DNA of 64,000 nt, from NCBI RefSeq assembly GCF_029028005.1, contig NZ_JAOTPO010000011.1:107829-171828 (forward strand), read 5' to 3'. Below, in pieces: positions 17,328 through 26,558 of the stretch. Origin of the DNA: Alkalihalobacterium chitinilyticum (GTDB taxonomy: Bacteria; Bacillota; Bacilli; Bacillales; Bacillaceae_F). The position numbers and the translations under genes are program-made. The notes under the pieces were generated by a model that searched no databases, was not told the origin of the DNA, and saw only the letters and a list, made by a program, of their open reading frames with translations. Each line of letters starts with the position of its first letter. Within the stretch, counting starts at the first letter, position 1.

Positions 17328-17630
17328 ATGGAACAAGCTATATTTAAAGCGCATTTTGTTCATCCGTTAACCGATGTACCGCTTATTATACTATATAACA
17401 ATGTCACTGGACTTATTGCGTTTGAGAGAGACGAAGAAGTGATTAAAGTTATTTCATCAATGAAAGATATTATCCCAGAAGAAATAATAACGGAAGAGAA
17501 ATTATCAAAAACGGATCATATTTGCAGATCAACCTACCCTGCAGGCTCCTTAGAAGACGTGAAAGAGTTGTTAGAAACGATTGGAATTAATACGAAGCAT
17601 ATAAAATTTCAAATGATTTATTTACATTAA
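17328..17630 (+). CDS. Hypothetical protein, 100 residues
   Basis: A 100-residue soluble protein with a strong RBS (AAGGAGGAGG) before ATG. No family is recognised. It has two Cys-free beta-alpha stretches and one Cys in HICRSTYPAG. Its stop codon abuts the stop codon of the convergent minus-strand gene with no intervening base, leaving no room for a terminator between them. Confidence 0.65.
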   Translation: MEQAIFKAHFVHPLTDVPLIILYNNVTGLIAFERDEEVIKVISSMKDIIPEEIITEEKLSKTDHICRSTYPAGSLEDVKELLETIGINTKHIKFQMIYLH

Positions 17631-17831
17631 TTAATCATTTCGAATGAAGAAATAAATGATTAATCCGAGAACAGGGAAAAATAACGTTCCGATTAATACG
17701 AGCAGGGCATATTCTTTACTATTCCCATTACTAATCGCATCACGGTAAGCCCAAATACTAGTAAATATATTTAATAAAAACAAACCAAATATAAAAAGTA
17801 AGACAATACTAGCCACTGCAAATACTTCCAT
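17631..17831 (-). CDS. PLDc_N-type two-helix membrane protein
   Basis: A 66-residue protein with two membrane helices separated by SIWAYRDAISNGNSKEYALL. This matches the phospholipase D-nuclease N-terminal domain pattern (PLDc_N), which in stand-alone form is a small membrane protein of unknown role. ATG follows AAAGGAG on the minus strand. Confidence 0.7.
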   Translation of the reverse strand: MEVFAVASIVLLFIFGLFLLNIFTSIWAYRDAISNGNSKEYALLVLIGTLFFPVLGLIIYFFIRND

Positions 17832-17929
17832 ATAAACGTCTCCTTTACATAACTATACTTTTTATTTTATCATACCTATGATTAGCTAAATGGAAATATG
17901 AATAACGAAAGCATCTCGATTAGGAAACA

Positions 17930-17973
17930 AAAGGCTGTGCCACCGGATCTGACATCCGTAGCACAGCCTTTTC
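17930..17973 (-). terminator. ect operon terminator
   Basis: AAAAGGCTGTGC pairs with GCACAGCCTTTT around CACCGGATCTGACATCCGTA, which contains a small GGAT/ATCC inner stem. It lies about 35 nt beyond the ectC stop on the minus strand. Confidence 0.85.
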
Positions 17974-18006
17974 TAGTGAACTAGTTTGTATTTAGTAAAC
18001 AGAGAA

Positions 18007-18393
18007 TTAATCTTCTACTACTGGATATACTCCGTTCTCATCATGTGTTTCAGTTCCAGTAATTGGAGGGTTGAACACACAAACCATACGCATATCTGTA
18101 TTGGCACGCAGTAAATGCTCATCATGCTTATCTAAAGCATAGATCATATTAGCTGAAATAGGGTGGATTTTATTATCACTTAATGTTTCTACCTCACCAT
18201 CACCTTCAATGCAGTAAACGGCTTCAAGGTGGTTTTGATACCAGATATGTGTTTCAGTTCCAGCTTTAATGATTGTATCGTGAACAGAATAACCCATACC
18301 ATCTTTCTTTAATAATAGTCTGCGACTAGTCCAGTTTTCTCCTTTTACTTCTTGGTCAGTTCCAATAATATCTTCTAATTTAACAACTTTCAT
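18007..18393 (-). CDS. ectC: L-ectoine synthase
   Basis: A 128-residue cupin enzyme that cyclises N-gamma-acetyl-diaminobutyrate to ectoine, the last step of the pathway. [20 protein letters not shown] followed by WTSRRLL at the N-terminus, the metal-site region [13 protein letters not shown] and [17 protein letters not shown] near the end are typical. It is the third gene of ectABC on the minus strand, preceded by GGAGG, and followed by a terminator. No ectoine hydroxylase or dedicated aspartokinase gene lies alongside. Confidence 0.95.
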   Translation of the reverse strand: MKVVKLEDIIGTDQEVKGENWTSRRLLLKKDGMGYSVHDTIIKAGTETHIWYQNHLEAVYCIEGDGEVETLSDNKIHPISANMIYALDKHDEHLLRANTDMRMVCVFNPPITGTETHDENGVYPVVED

Positions 18394-18507
18394 TTTAAAT
18401 ATCCTCCAGTAATGTGTTTTTTATAAGTGAAATTAATCTGTAATGTTTAGTTTAGAGCGTTATAAATTGATAGGTGAGCGGCACGGCTAAATAGTGCCGC
18501 TCATGTT

Positions 18508-19791
18508 TTAGGACGATACTGGTTCTTTTTCGTTTACTAAACTTTTGATGCTTTCTTCGATAATAGCAAATCCTTTTTCCAAGCCTTCATTATCAATGGT
18601 AAGGGCAGGGAAGAGTTTGAACACTTCATCTTCTGGACCTGCTGTTTCCATAATAAGTCCTCGCTCGAAGGCAGCTTTGGCAATATCAGAAGCAAGACCG
18701 TCTACTTCTGTTGCGATTCCTTGCATAAAGCCACGACCGCGTACTGTACCTTTAATTTGTGGATATTTCACAGTAAGGCCGACTAAAAACTCAGTAATTT
18801 TATCAGATTTTTCTTGAATGCTCTTCTCAAAAGAGTCAGTCTCCCAATAAGTAAGTGCTTCAGTAGCTGTAACAAAGGCTAAGTTATTTCCACGGAATGT
18901 TCCGTTATGCTCACCCGGCTCCCAAATATCGTATTTTGGATTGATTAGGGTTAATGCAAGTGGTAATCCATAGCCACCAATTGATTTTGATAAGCAGATA
19001 ATATCTGGTGTAATTCCTGCTTTTTCAAAAGAGAAGAAAGTACCTGTTCGGCCCACACCCGCTTGAACATCGTCGACGATGAGTAAAATTCCAAAACGGC
19101 GGCAAATGCTTTCTACTTTTTGTAGCCACTCGAAACGGGCAGCGTTAATGCCCCCTTCACCTTGGACTGTCTCGAGGATCATTGCGGCCGGAATTTCAAC
19201 TCCACTTCCGTTATCTTCTAAAAAGCGCTCGAGATACTCCAGAGTGTCGAGTTCGTCATTGACGAAGCTATCGTATGGCATTGTTACGACGTGTTGCAAT
19301 GGAATACCAGCACCTTTACGCTTAAAAGAATTACCTGTAACTGATAGAGAACCAATTGTCATACCGTGGAAGCCGTTGGTAAAGCTAATTACATCCGTAC
19401 GACCAGTTACTTTTCTTGCAAGCTTTAATGCACTTTCTACCGTATTTGTTCCTGTTGGACCAGGGAACATTACTTTGTATTCCATATTACGAGGTTTAAG
19501 GATAACATTGTTGAATTTTTCTAGAAACTCAGCTTTTGCTGCTGTAGCCTTATCTAAAGAATGGGCAATACCATCATTTAAAATATAATCCACTAATTTC
19601 GCTTTCATTTTTGGATCATTGTGCCCGTAGTTTAATGCCCCAGCACCTGAGAAGAAATCAATATATTCGTTTCCTTCGACATCCCAAAGTTTGTAGCCTT
19701 TAGCCTTGTTAAAAATAGCGGGGAAGCTTCTACAATAACTACGTACCTCAGATTCTAATTCGTTAAATATACTCAAATTGTTAGTTTCCAT
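18508..19791 (-). CDS. ectB: L-2,4-diaminobutyrate transaminase
   Basis: A 427-residue class III PLP aminotransferase that converts aspartate semialdehyde plus glutamate to diaminobutyrate. Seen are [37 protein letters not shown], the cofactor-binding [20 protein letters not shown] and the PLP lysine in [14 protein letters not shown]. These are EctB-specific variants of the fold. The gene lies 120 bp after ectA and 114 bp before ectC on the minus strand, with RBS AGGAGG. Together the three genes encode a full route to the osmoprotectant ectoine. Confidence 0.96.
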   Translation of the reverse strand: METNNLSIFNELESEVRSYCRSFPAIFNKAKGYKLWDVEGNEYIDFFSGAGALNYGHNDPKMKAKLVDYILNDGIAHSLDKATAAKAEFLEKFNNVILKPRNMEYKVMFPGPTGTNTVESALKLARKVTGRTDVISFTNGFHGMTIGSLSVTGNSFKRKGAGIPLQHVVTMPYDSFVNDELDTLEYLERFLEDNGSGVEIPAAMILETVQGEGGINAARFEWLQKVESICRRFGILLIVDDVQAGVGRTGTFFSFEKAGITPDIICLSKSIGGYGLPLALTLINPKYDIWEPGEHNGTFRGNNLAFVTATEALTYWETDSFEKSIQEKSDKITEFLVGLTVKYPQIKGTVRGRGFMQGIATEVDGLASDIAKAAFERGLIMETAGPEDEVFKLFPALTIDNEGLEKGFAIIEESIKSLVNEKEPVSS

Positions 19792-19911
19792 TTTTATAAT
19801 AGATCCTCCTTTTATTTTGTAAGAAAGGAATTATTCATCAAGGTAATTTGTGAAGTTTTTCACATGTACTGATCGAATCATTCATCTTCTAAGATTATTT
19901 CTAATAAATGT

Positions 19912-20436
19912 TTACTTATCTCGATTGAATGGTCCAATTCGGAAAGTCAGTTCTGCTTCATGGTCGTCTCCAGGAAATAAGTCCTCTGAGAAACATTCTA
20001 ATACTTCACAGTCTGTATTGAGATCTCGCCCTAGGCGTCGGAATAGTGATTGAGAGGCCTGATTAGAAGGTGTAACAGTGGCTTCAAGATAATTAATATT
20101 TTGGCAACCTTCTCGGATAATCAACTCTTGTAAGAGGTGAGATGCTAGACCTTTTCCTCGTTGAGAAGCATCCACTCCGATTTGCCAGACAAAAATGACA
20201 TCTGGTTTAGTAGGGGGGATGAAAGCTGTTACGAAACCTACTAGTTTGTCATTTTCCTTTGCTACGACACAAGTGTCTGAGAAAAACTCACAAAACATAA
20301 TGTATTTGTAAGAAGAATTTAAATCGAGCGTAGAGTTATTTACCAGTTCCCACATGGCGGCGCCATCTTCAACAGAAGGCTTTTCAAAAGTAACATTTGG
20401 AATAGGTTGGGTAATTGTCTTCGTTAGTTGACTCAT
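19912..20436 (-). CDS. ectA: L-2,4-diaminobutyrate N-acetyltransferase
   Basis: A 174-residue GNAT acetyltransferase acting first after EctB in ectoine synthesis. The EctA pattern is clear: FEKPSVEDGAAMWELV, LVGFVTAFIPPTKPDVIFVW, and the acetyl-CoA loop QIGVDASQRGKGLASHLLQE. It is the first gene of the minus-strand ectABC operon. Confidence 0.95.
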   Translation of the reverse strand: MSQLTKTITQPIPNVTFEKPSVEDGAAMWELVNNSTLDLNSSYKYIMFCEFFSDTCVVAKENDKLVGFVTAFIPPTKPDVIFVWQIGVDASQRGKGLASHLLQELIIREGCQNINYLEATVTPSNQASQSLFRRLGRDLNTDCEVLECFSEDLFPGDDHEAELTFRIGPFNRDK

Positions 20437-20832
20437 CGCTTTTCACCTACAAATCGCATTTTATTGTAAATAATAGCGTATTCCTCCTTAAAATGGATCG
20501 TTTATTAATTTTATTCTAGCTATTATAAATGATAAGGGGATGCTGAAATTAAAGCAAACCAGCTATTTATTGATAATTCATGATTAATCAGGATGACTTA
20601 CGTTGCCATCTAGTAAGAGCACGTATCTTTCATATTCCTTCCATATCTTTGTGTTTTCAAACAATTTGAAAAAATGTGAGCAAATCTAACAAAAGATGAC
20701 GAAATATGAATAAAAAAATAAATGGCGTGTAAATGACGGTCTAGAGGTAGCTAAAAACAGGCATTTTTCTGTGGAGTATCGAAAGGATAAGCGTGAATTT
20801 CATTACTATCTAATGGATTAAATAGCCATTAG
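20437..20832 (-). promoter_or_regulatory. ectABC upstream region
   Basis: About 400 bp without a gene, AT-rich, upstream of ectA on the minus strand. A TATAAT box is present on that strand at 20522-20527, about 85 bp before the ATG, but no good -35 hexamer at 16-18 bp was found. An imperfect SD (AAGGAGG) is visible far from the start. A short CTAATGG/CCATTAG stem lies near 20811-20832. No osmoregulatory element is recognised. Confidence 0.35.
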
Positions 20833-20875
20833 AAAAGCTGATTCATGAGCAACAGGCTCATGAATCAGCTTTTTC
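20833..20875 (-). terminator. Strong terminator, 18-bp perfect stem
   Basis: AAAAGCTGATTCATGAGC (20833-20850) pairs perfectly with 20856-20873 around loop AACAG, with T residues on both outer sides. No plus-strand gene precedes it; on the minus strand it lies downstream of yfhD, which it probably terminates. Confidence 0.85.
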
Positions 20876-20900
20876 AAGAATTAAGTATAGAGTTTGAAGG

Positions 20901-20948
20901 TGTCCAGCGCTTGTCACCGATAAGCAGGCCCCTTACGCTTTTCTTGTT
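20901..20948. repeat. Fragment of a dispersed Bacillaceae repeat
   Basis: TCCAGCGCTTGTC.CCGATAAGCAGGC through CGCTTTTCTTGTT matches the right end of the elements at 34117-34244 and 59852-59976. Only this half is present, and its end overlaps the yfhD stop codon. Confidence 0.75.
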
Positions 20949-21108
20949 ATTTATTTTTCTTTTTCTTTTTGGCGCGGCGATCTGCTGCAGCTCCACGGGC
21001 ATTTGCTTCAATATCCTCAGCGTCTGCTAATTCAGCAGAATATTCTACGTCCATTCCGTCGTTATCCACGTTCGCGATTTGCTGTTGTTTCTTTTTCTTT
21101 TTACCCAT
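20947..21108 (-). CDS. yfhD: YfhD family small protein
   Basis: A 53-residue gene read directly on the minus strand: it begins MGKKKKKQQQIANVDNDGMD and contains VEYSAELADAEDIEANARGA followed by AADRRAKKKKKNK. The EELAD.ED.EA.AR..AADRRA core is the YfhD family signature. It is highly charged and probably unstructured; function unknown. Its position next to yfhE and yfhF matches the B. subtilis order. The RBS is GGGGAG. Confidence 0.85.
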   Translation of the reverse strand: MGKKKKKQQQIANVDNDGMDVEYSAELADAEDIEANARGAAADRRAKKKKKNK

Positions 21109-21210
21109 TTCGAAACACTCCCCTTAATAATAGTGGTGCTGCAGGTTTTCCGAGCAACACCTGTTACTAGTTTGAAACAGGCGCAGATCATTCATGTTAT
21201 TAAATAATTT

Positions 21211-21242
21211 CCAAAAAAAAAAGGTACTCGAAGTGGAGTACC
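21211..21242 (-). terminator. yfhE terminator
   Basis: GGTACTC (21223-21229) pairs with GAGTACC (21236-21242); on the minus strand the stem is followed by ten T residues. It lies directly downstream of yfhE. Confidence 0.85.
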
Positions 21243-21250
21243 TGCATCTA

Positions 21251-21361
21251 CTATCGGCGTGCAGCACGGTCAGCCGCTTTAAAGTCGGATTGATACGTTA
21301 CTTGCTGAGCTTTCTTAAGAGTATGTCTTTCTTGTTGGTCACGGCGTTTCTTTTTCTCCAT
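21251..21361 (-). CDS. yfhE: YfhE family small protein
   Basis: A 36-residue gene: MEKKKRRDQQERHTLKKAQQ then VTYQSDFKAADRAARR. The VTYQ.DFKAADRAARR end is the YfhE family signature. GAGGAGG lies at good spacing before ATG. Function unknown; the conserved yfhD-yfhE-yfhF order supports the call. Confidence 0.88.
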   Translation of the reverse strand: MEKKKRRDQQERHTLKKAQQVTYQSDFKAADRAARR

Positions 21362-21474
21362 AATATTTCCTCCTCGTAATGAAGTGATATATATAGTATG
21401 AGTAAGTAAGAGGAAAAATATTCTAACAGGAGCTAAATCAAATATGTCTTTTTTTAACTCAACAAGAAAACGAA

Positions 21475-22386
21475 TTAACGATCTTGTGTTAATAAATGTT
21501 GCAGTGCTTCATCTATGGTTGAGTAATTAAATGTAAATCCATAACGAAGCGCTTTTTCAGGTAAAACCCGTTGTCCTTGCAAGAGTAATGAGCTCATTTC
21601 TCCTAACAACAGCTTTAATGCAAAAGCCGGCGTTGGTAACCAGTGCGGTCGCTTAAGAGCAACTGCAATAGCTTTGCCCATTTCTGTCATTTGAACAGGT
21701 TGAGGAGAAGTAACATTTATTGCCCCTTCGATCTCGTTCGTTTTAATAGTGAAATCAATAAGTCGAACAACATCTTGAATATGAACCCAGGAATACCATT
21801 GATCGCCTGAACCTAAAGCGCCTCCAGCAAACAGGCGATAAGGCAGCAGCATCTTTGGTAATGCACCTTCATTTTCATCTAAAACTAAACCTAAGCGAGG
21901 AAGAACGGTTCGAATTCCCAAATCTTCTGCTTTCAGCGCTTCTGTTTCCCACTGAATTCCCACTTCTTTTAAAAAGTTATTTTCGCCTCCTGTGACGTGA
22001 TCTTCTGTAAACGTGTGGGTGTCAGAGTGACCGTAAATGCCAATGGCCGAGGCATTAATAAATACGTTAGGTTGATGTTCCAACTGTTGAAGTAACGTTA
22101 TAGCAGCATTTGTAGCTGTAATACGACTTTTTAAGATCCGCTCTTTCTTTTGTTCTGTCCAGCGTCCAGAGCCGATTGAATCTCCTGCTAAATTAATCAG
22201 TGCATCAAGAGGCGGGAGGCTTTGCGCTGGTTGCGCCCCTGAAACTAACCACTGAACATAATGAACGTTCTCCTTCTTTTCTTTAGGTGTTCGCGTTAAA
22301 ATATAAACTTGATGACCTTGTGATATGAAATATTCAGTTAAAGCTGTACCGATAAATCCAGTACCGCCAGCTATTGCTATATTCAT
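21475..22386 (-). CDS. yfhF: NAD-dependent epimerase family protein YfhF (TIGR01777 type)
   Basis: An atypical short-chain dehydrogenase of 303 residues. It begins MNIAIAGGTGFIGTALTEYF with the GGTGFIG nucleotide-binding loop, and has NLAGDSIGSGRWTEQKKERI, NASAIGIYGHS and YSWVHIQDVVRLI, all typical of the SDR39U1/YfhF group related to cell-division inhibitor SulA-like proteins. Reaction unknown. The frame extends to 22404 from a TTG, but AAGGG would then fall inside the gene; ATG at 22386 is preferred. Confidence 0.88.
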   Translation of the reverse strand: MNIAIAGGTGFIGTALTEYFISQGHQVYILTRTPKEKKENVHYVQWLVSGAQPAQSLPPLDALINLAGDSIGSGRWTEQKKERILKSRITATNAAITLLQQLEHQPNVFINASAIGIYGHSDTHTFTEDHVTGGENNFLKEVGIQWETEALKAEDLGIRTVLPRLGLVLDENEGALPKMLLPYRLFAGGALGSGDQWYSWVHIQDVVRLIDFTIKTNEIEGAINVTSPQPVQMTEMGKAIAVALKRPHWLPTPAFALKLLLGEMSSLLLQGQRVLPEKALRYGFTFNYSTIDEALQHLLTQDR

Positions 22387-22630
22387 ACAACCACTGCCCT
22401 TCAAATTGAGTATAAAGTACGTTCAATTGTTGTTTAATTATAGTATAAGTAATTTATAAGCTTAACAAAAGAAAAATAATCACTTAAATAAAACTTCATA
22501 AATGAAAAGAGCAGAAACTGCAGCCTTTCAGTATACTAAAAATGGGTACATACAAATCAATAACCAGTAACGGTACAATTTAAACAAGTAGTTCTAGCTG
22601 ATTAATAATAATAGAAAGTAGGTGGTTGAT

Positions 22631-23437
22631 ATGGCTGTCATTACAAAAATTACAACTCAAAAGAATAACAAGGAACGGTTTAATGTTTTTATTAATCAAG
22701 GAGCAGGAGAAGAGTACGGATTTAGTGTTGATCAAGATGTCCTTATTTCATCGCGCTTGAAAAAAGGGATGGAGATCGATGTTGAGGAATTACAGAAAAT
22801 CTTAGCTGAGGATAAAGTAAAGAAAGCCTATAACTTAGCTTTGTCCTACTTGTCTTATCGGATGAGGTCAGAAAAAGAAGTTGTCGACTACTTAAAGAAA
22901 AAAGAGTATGAAGAGTGGGAAATTCATCAGGTCATTAAAAAACTGAAAGAATATAATTTTTTAAACGATCAAGACTTTGCGGTGGCTTTTGTACGAACGA
23001 AAAAAAATACAGGAGTAAAAGGCCCAAAAGTGATTGAACAGGAGCTATTTAAGAAAGGCGTAAATGAAAAAATGGCAGAAGTGGCTCTTGATGAATATAC
23101 GTATGCAGAACAGTTGGAACATATTATGAAATGGGTGGAAAAACAAGCGAAAAAGACTTTAAAAGAGTCACAGCAAGCCTATGAACAAAGGATAAAACGA
23201 CAACTTTTATCGAAGGGTTTCTCCTACGAAGTCATTGAAGAAGGACTCAAAGAAAATGGTGTGTCGTTTAACACGGATCAACAATGGGAAGCTATTGTCC
23301 ATCAAGGAGAAAAAGGTAAACGAAAATATTCTCACCTGAGTAATTATGAATATCGTTATAAACTGAAGCAATGGTTGTACCAAAAGGGTTTTCCAATCGA
23401 CCTAATTGAACAATATTTAGAGGAGAATCGGGAATAA
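22631..23437 (+). CDS. recX: Recombination regulator RecX
   Basis: A 268-residue RecX protein that modulates RecA filament assembly. It is made of repeated three-helix bundles; one begins AYNLALSYLSYRMRSEKEVV and later ones repeat the R.LL.KG(F)....IE pattern (RQLLSKGFSYEVIEEGL; KQWLYQKGFPIDLIEQYL). The ATG at 22631 follows AGGTGG by 6 nt; the GTG at 22622 overlaps this RBS. It lies next to yfhF as in B. subtilis (yfhG). Confidence 0.92.
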   Translation: MAVITKITTQKNNKERFNVFINQGAGEEYGFSVDQDVLISSRLKKGMEIDVEELQKILAEDKVKKAYNLALSYLSYRMRSEKEVVDYLKKKEYEEWEIHQVIKKLKEYNFLNDQDFAVAFVRTKKNTGVKGPKVIEQELFKKGVNEKMAEVALDEYTYAEQLEHIMKWVEKQAKKTLKESQQAYEQRIKRQLLSKGFSYEVIEEGLKENGVSFNTDQQWEAIVHQGEKGKRKYSHLSNYEYRYKLKQWLYQKGFPIDLIEQYLEENRE

Positions 23438-23533
23438 TAAAATGTCATAAAATAATAACATAAAGATTGTGAAGTATTGCACAAAGTTTGTTATTATTAA
23501 GTTTATCTTACATAAGAAAGGGAGTAAACAATT

Positions 23534-25207
23534 GTGAACAGCATCATTGCTTTAACTCCAATCCTTGCCGTTTTATTATTCTTAGTCGTTATGAGGATGC
23601 CTGCTATGAAGGCAATGCCAATCAGCTTAATTGCAACAGGCTTACTGGCTTATCTCTATTGGAAAGTTCCTTTTGTACAAATTGTTGCGGCCTCAATCGA
23701 AGGAATTATTATTGGTTTTTCCATCTTATATATTGTATTCGGGGCAATTTTATTATTAAATACGTTGCAATTGAGCGGGGCAATTACTACGATCCGTAAT
23801 AGCTTTTTAGAGATTAGTCCGGATAGAAGAGTACAGCTCATTATCATCGCCTGGTTATTCGGAGCCTTCATTGAAGGAGCAGCTGGCTTTGGCACACCTG
23901 CTGCAATTGCTGCGCCTCTTCTCGTTGCACTAGGCTTTCCTCCATTAGCAGCTGTTGTATTAGCGCTAATCGCCGACAGCAGTCCTGTTTCGTTTGGAGC
24001 CGTTGGAACACCTATTATTGTCGGTGTCGAGCAGGGATTGCAAGAAGGCTCTCAAGTAGCTGCTGTTGTAACACCTTATTTAGCGGATCCAACTCAAATT
24101 GGTGAATATGTAAAAGGTGTTGGAGCGCAAGTCATGCAAATTGATATTTTTGTTGGCACCTTTATGCCACTCATTCTTGTCGTCATGTTAACTCGTTTTT
24201 TTGGTGAAAACAAATCTTGGCGAGAAGGGCTGCAAGTATGGAAGTTTGCTTTGTTTGCAGGATTCGCATTCACAATACCTGCTTTAATAGTAGCTGTGTT
24301 TCTGGGACCAGAATTCCCGTCCATCTTTGGCGGGTTGTTTGGACTGATGATTGTTGTTCCGGCAGCGAAACGAGGCTTTCTTCTTCCTGAAAAAGCATGG
24401 GATTTTGCACCCGCTGATAAATGGTCACCAGACTGGGTAGGAAAGGTGTTAGCTTCGCGTAACAAAGAAGATAAAGGTCCATCGTTAAGTCTAGTGATGG
24501 CATGGATTCCGTACCTTTTAGTCGGGTTGTTTCTTGTACTCACACGTCTTGAGGTCCTTCCATTTAAAGCTTGGTTTCAGTCGGTGAGATGGAGCTGGCC
24601 GAATATTTTAAATACGAATATAAGTACGGCTCTTGAACCTCTTTATTTACCTGGGACTATTTTTGTACTAGTCGTATTAATCACTTTTGTTATTCATAAG
24701 ATGAACATCGAAAAAATCAAAACGACATTCGGTTCCTCTGCACAAGCGGTCGTTGGGAGTGCGGTTACATTATTTACGGCGGTGCCGATGGTTCGGATTT
24801 TTATTAATTCTGGAGTGAACGCCTCTGGATTGGAAAGTATGCCAATGGAGCTGGCAAATACCGCTTCCGCAGCATTAGGGGGCAGTTGGCCGTTAGTAGC
24901 ACCTTTCATTGGAGCGTTAGGATCATTTGTGTCAGGTAGTGCAACATTCAGTAATATGATGTTTTCGCTATTTCAGTTTAGCGTTGCCGATCAAATTGGA
25001 GTTGACCCTACGTTAGTACTTGCGTTACAAGTGTTGGGGTCGAATGGTGGAAATATGATTTGTGTACTTAACGTTGTCGCAGCTGCTTCAGTTGTCGGTT
25101 TATTAGGGAAGGAAGGTCCTATTATACGATTGACATTACTGCCTATGTTTTATTATGCCATCTTTTCAGGTGTGATCGGATTAATTTATGCCTATATCAT
25201 TTTGTAG
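23534..25207 (+). CDS. L-lactate permease family transporter
   Basis: A 557-residue polytopic membrane protein of the LctP/LldP family, about 13 membrane segments. Diagnostic stretches are [40 protein letters not shown] and [18 protein letters not shown]. It should take up lactate (or glycolate) with protons. It starts with GTG after AAAGGGAG. It interrupts the recX-yfhH backbone order, so it is a lineage-specific insertion; no lactate dehydrogenase or lutABC genes are adjacent. Confidence 0.92.
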   Translation: MNSIIALTPILAVLLFLVVMRMPAMKAMPISLIATGLLAYLYWKVPFVQIVAASIEGIIIGFSILYIVFGAILLLNTLQLSGAITTIRNSFLEISPDRRVQLIIIAWLFGAFIEGAAGFGTPAAIAAPLLVALGFPPLAAVVLALIADSSPVSFGAVGTPIIVGVEQGLQEGSQVAAVVTPYLADPTQIGEYVKGVGAQVMQIDIFVGTFMPLILVVMLTRFFGENKSWREGLQVWKFALFAGFAFTIPALIVAVFLGPEFPSIFGGLFGLMIVVPAAKRGFLLPEKAWDFAPADKWSPDWVGKVLASRNKEDKGPSLSLVMAWIPYLLVGLFLVLTRLEVLPFKAWFQSVRWSWPNILNTNISTALEPLYLPGTIFVLVVLITFVIHKMNIEKIKTTFGSSAQAVVGSAVTLFTAVPMVRIFINSGVNASGLESMPMELANTASAALGGSWPLVAPFIGALGSFVSGSATFSNMMFSLFQFSVADQIGVDPTLVLALQVLGSNGGNMICVLNVVAAASVVGLLGKEGPIIRLTLLPMFYYAIFSGVIGLIYAYIIL

Positions 25208-25287
25208 CTCAGGCTTGTGATTGGTCGCATAGTGTAAAATCCAGTATAATAAAAACAGGTAGAAATAAGCCGATGGAGGCGTAATGA

Positions 25288-25599
25288 ATGGAAAAGCGTT
25301 TTAGTGAAATGACCGCATATGAATTAAATAATGAAATTGCTCAACTGAACGAAAAAGCAAAAAAGGCAGAACAAATGGGGATGGCTAGCGAATTCGCAGT
25401 GTATGAGCGCAAAATGCTTATTGCAAAAGCGTACTTGCTAAACCCGGATGATTACCAACCTGGTGATACGTATGAAATGATTGATGAACAATCGAGCTTT
25501 TTAATTTCTTATATGAATGGCAGGTTTGCCTGGGGGCACCGGAATGGGAGCAGTGAGCTAGAAGGAGTTCCGATTTCTGTATTAAAATTAAAAAAATAA
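25288..25599 (+). CDS. yfhH: YfhH family protein (DUF1811)
   Basis: A 103-residue cytoplasmic protein beginning MEKRFSEMTAYELNNEIAQL and ending in an SH3-like half (YQPGDTYEMI..FLISYMNGRFAWG). This is the YfhH/DUF1811 architecture: helical hairpin plus small beta barrel. Function unknown. RBS GGAGG precedes ATG. Confidence 0.88.
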   Translation: MEKRFSEMTAYELNNEIAQLNEKAKKAEQMGMASEFAVYERKMLIAKAYLLNPDDYQPGDTYEMIDEQSSFLISYMNGRFAWGHRNGSSELEGVPISVLKLKK

Positions 25600-25637
25600 A
25601 CTCTTAGCCGTCATCGACAAAGAGCTTACTGATAAAA

Positions 25638-25670
25638 AAAGGAGAAGCAGAGGAGTTGCTTCTCCTTTTC
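25638..25670 (+). terminator. Bidirectional terminator after yfhH
   Basis: AAAGGAGAAGCA (25638-25649) pairs with TGCTTCTCCTTT (25657-25668) with A/T tracts on either side; between yfhH and the convergent YpzG-like gene. Confidence 0.85.
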
Positions 25671-25717
25671 AAAGTAAGGAAGGAAAAGGTTTGAAGATCG
25701 GACACGTTCAATGAAAA

Positions 25718-25864
25718 TTATGAACGTTTTCTTGTCTGGACTTTAAGAACGTAATTGTGGAGGCCTCTTTCTGTTTCACCGTTCACTTGATGGAATGCAT
25801 GCTTTGGATTAGCTCGTGGAGATTGAAATGGGTCAGCATAGTTTTTACCTCTTACCTTATGCAA
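25718..25864 (-). CDS. YpzG family small protein
   Basis: A 48-residue gene not picked up by a length cut-off: MHKVRGKNYADPFQSPRANP, KHAFHQVNGETERGLHNYVL, KVQTRKRS. The DPF.SPRANPKHA.HQVNGET..........QTRKR pattern is the YpzG family. Start is TTG at 25864 with AGGAGGTG 4-5 nt upstream. These small basic proteins occur in spore-forming bacilli; function unknown. The neighbour is sspK. Confidence 0.82.
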   Translation of the reverse strand: MHKVRGKNYADPFQSPRANPKHAFHQVNGETERGLHNYVLKVQTRKRS

Positions 25865-25914
25865 GGTAAAACACCTCCTAGATAGCTTAGAGAAATGAAA
25901 TCAATGTCATGTCA

Positions 25915-26061
25915 TTAGCGGGATTGATTCGATTGCATCATTCGTTGTTGAGGATGATCCCGAATACTGCCATCAGCTCGTTTTGAAGAATACTCTTCTT
26001 TCGCTCTTGGTTCTCCCGAAAATGATTTACGGTTTGGAAATCCTTTCTCTTTGTTACGCAT
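25915..26061 (-). CDS. sspK: Small acid-soluble spore protein K
   Basis: A 48-residue gene: [48 protein letters not shown]. The NKEKGFP and GEPRAK.(D/E)Y.SKRADGS..HPQ.RM pattern is SspK, a minor forespore-specific SASP. ATG with GGAGGG upstream on the minus strand. Its place beside yfhJ and yfhH is the B. subtilis arrangement. Confidence 0.93.
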   Translation of the reverse strand: MRNKEKGFPNRKSFSGEPRAKEEYSSKRADGSIRDHPQQRMMQSNQSR

Positions 26062-26205
26062 CGGTGAACCCTCCTTTTACGACACTTTAAAGTTAAACCA
26101 AACATTAAAGCAAGCAAGCACTGTATTGCCTGTGCTTCTCTCCTAGTATGAGATGGTACAAGCGATCATATGATATGCAATAATTGTTAGAGGAGGTAAC
26201 CTTTA

Positions 26206-26472
26206 ATGAATGAGCGAATTGAACGCTTAGCGGATCAATTACTGAAACGAAATGATCAATTATCCTATGGACAAGCTCGAAAATGGGTCGAGAATTTATG
26301 GGAAGATTTTGAAGCGACACGAGCGAAATCAGGAAGAACATATGATGGGCCTGAAAAGACAGAACAGATTGTGCTGCAATGGATAACCAACTATGGTCCT
26401 TATCTGCACGAATATGCATCAAAAAATGAGAAATTTAAACACTTACTGGAAGACGACAGTTTGAAAAATTAG
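26206..26472 (+). CDS. yfhJ: YfhJ family protein
   Basis: An 88-residue helical protein with YGQARKWVENLWEDFEATRA, KSGRTYDGPEKTEQIVLQWI and YGPYLHEYA. This is the YfhJ/WVELL pattern; here the namesake motif reads WVENL. Function unknown. AGAGGAGG precedes ATG at 26206. Confidence 0.88.
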   Translation: MNERIERLADQLLKRNDQLSYGQARKWVENLWEDFEATRAKSGRTYDGPEKTEQIVLQWITNYGPYLHEYASKNEKFKHLLEDDSLKN

Positions 26473-26507
26473 TATTCATTACAATGAAAGAATATGGTTA
26501 CATAAAA

Positions 26508-26558
26508 AAGGTTGACTCAAGTGCCAGTAAAACTAGACACTCAAGAGTCAACCTTATG
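26508..26558. terminator. Bidirectional terminator between yfhJ and yfhP
   Basis: AAGGTTGACTC (26508-26518) pairs with GAGTCAACCTT (26545-26555). The inner 26 nt can pair weakly again (AGTG.../...CACT). It overlaps the 3' end of minus-strand yfhP. Confidence 0.8.

Noticed and set aside
20437..20832. Sigma-B promoter for ectABC
   Set aside because: No GTTT-N13-15-GGGTAT pair at suitable spacing on the minus strand.
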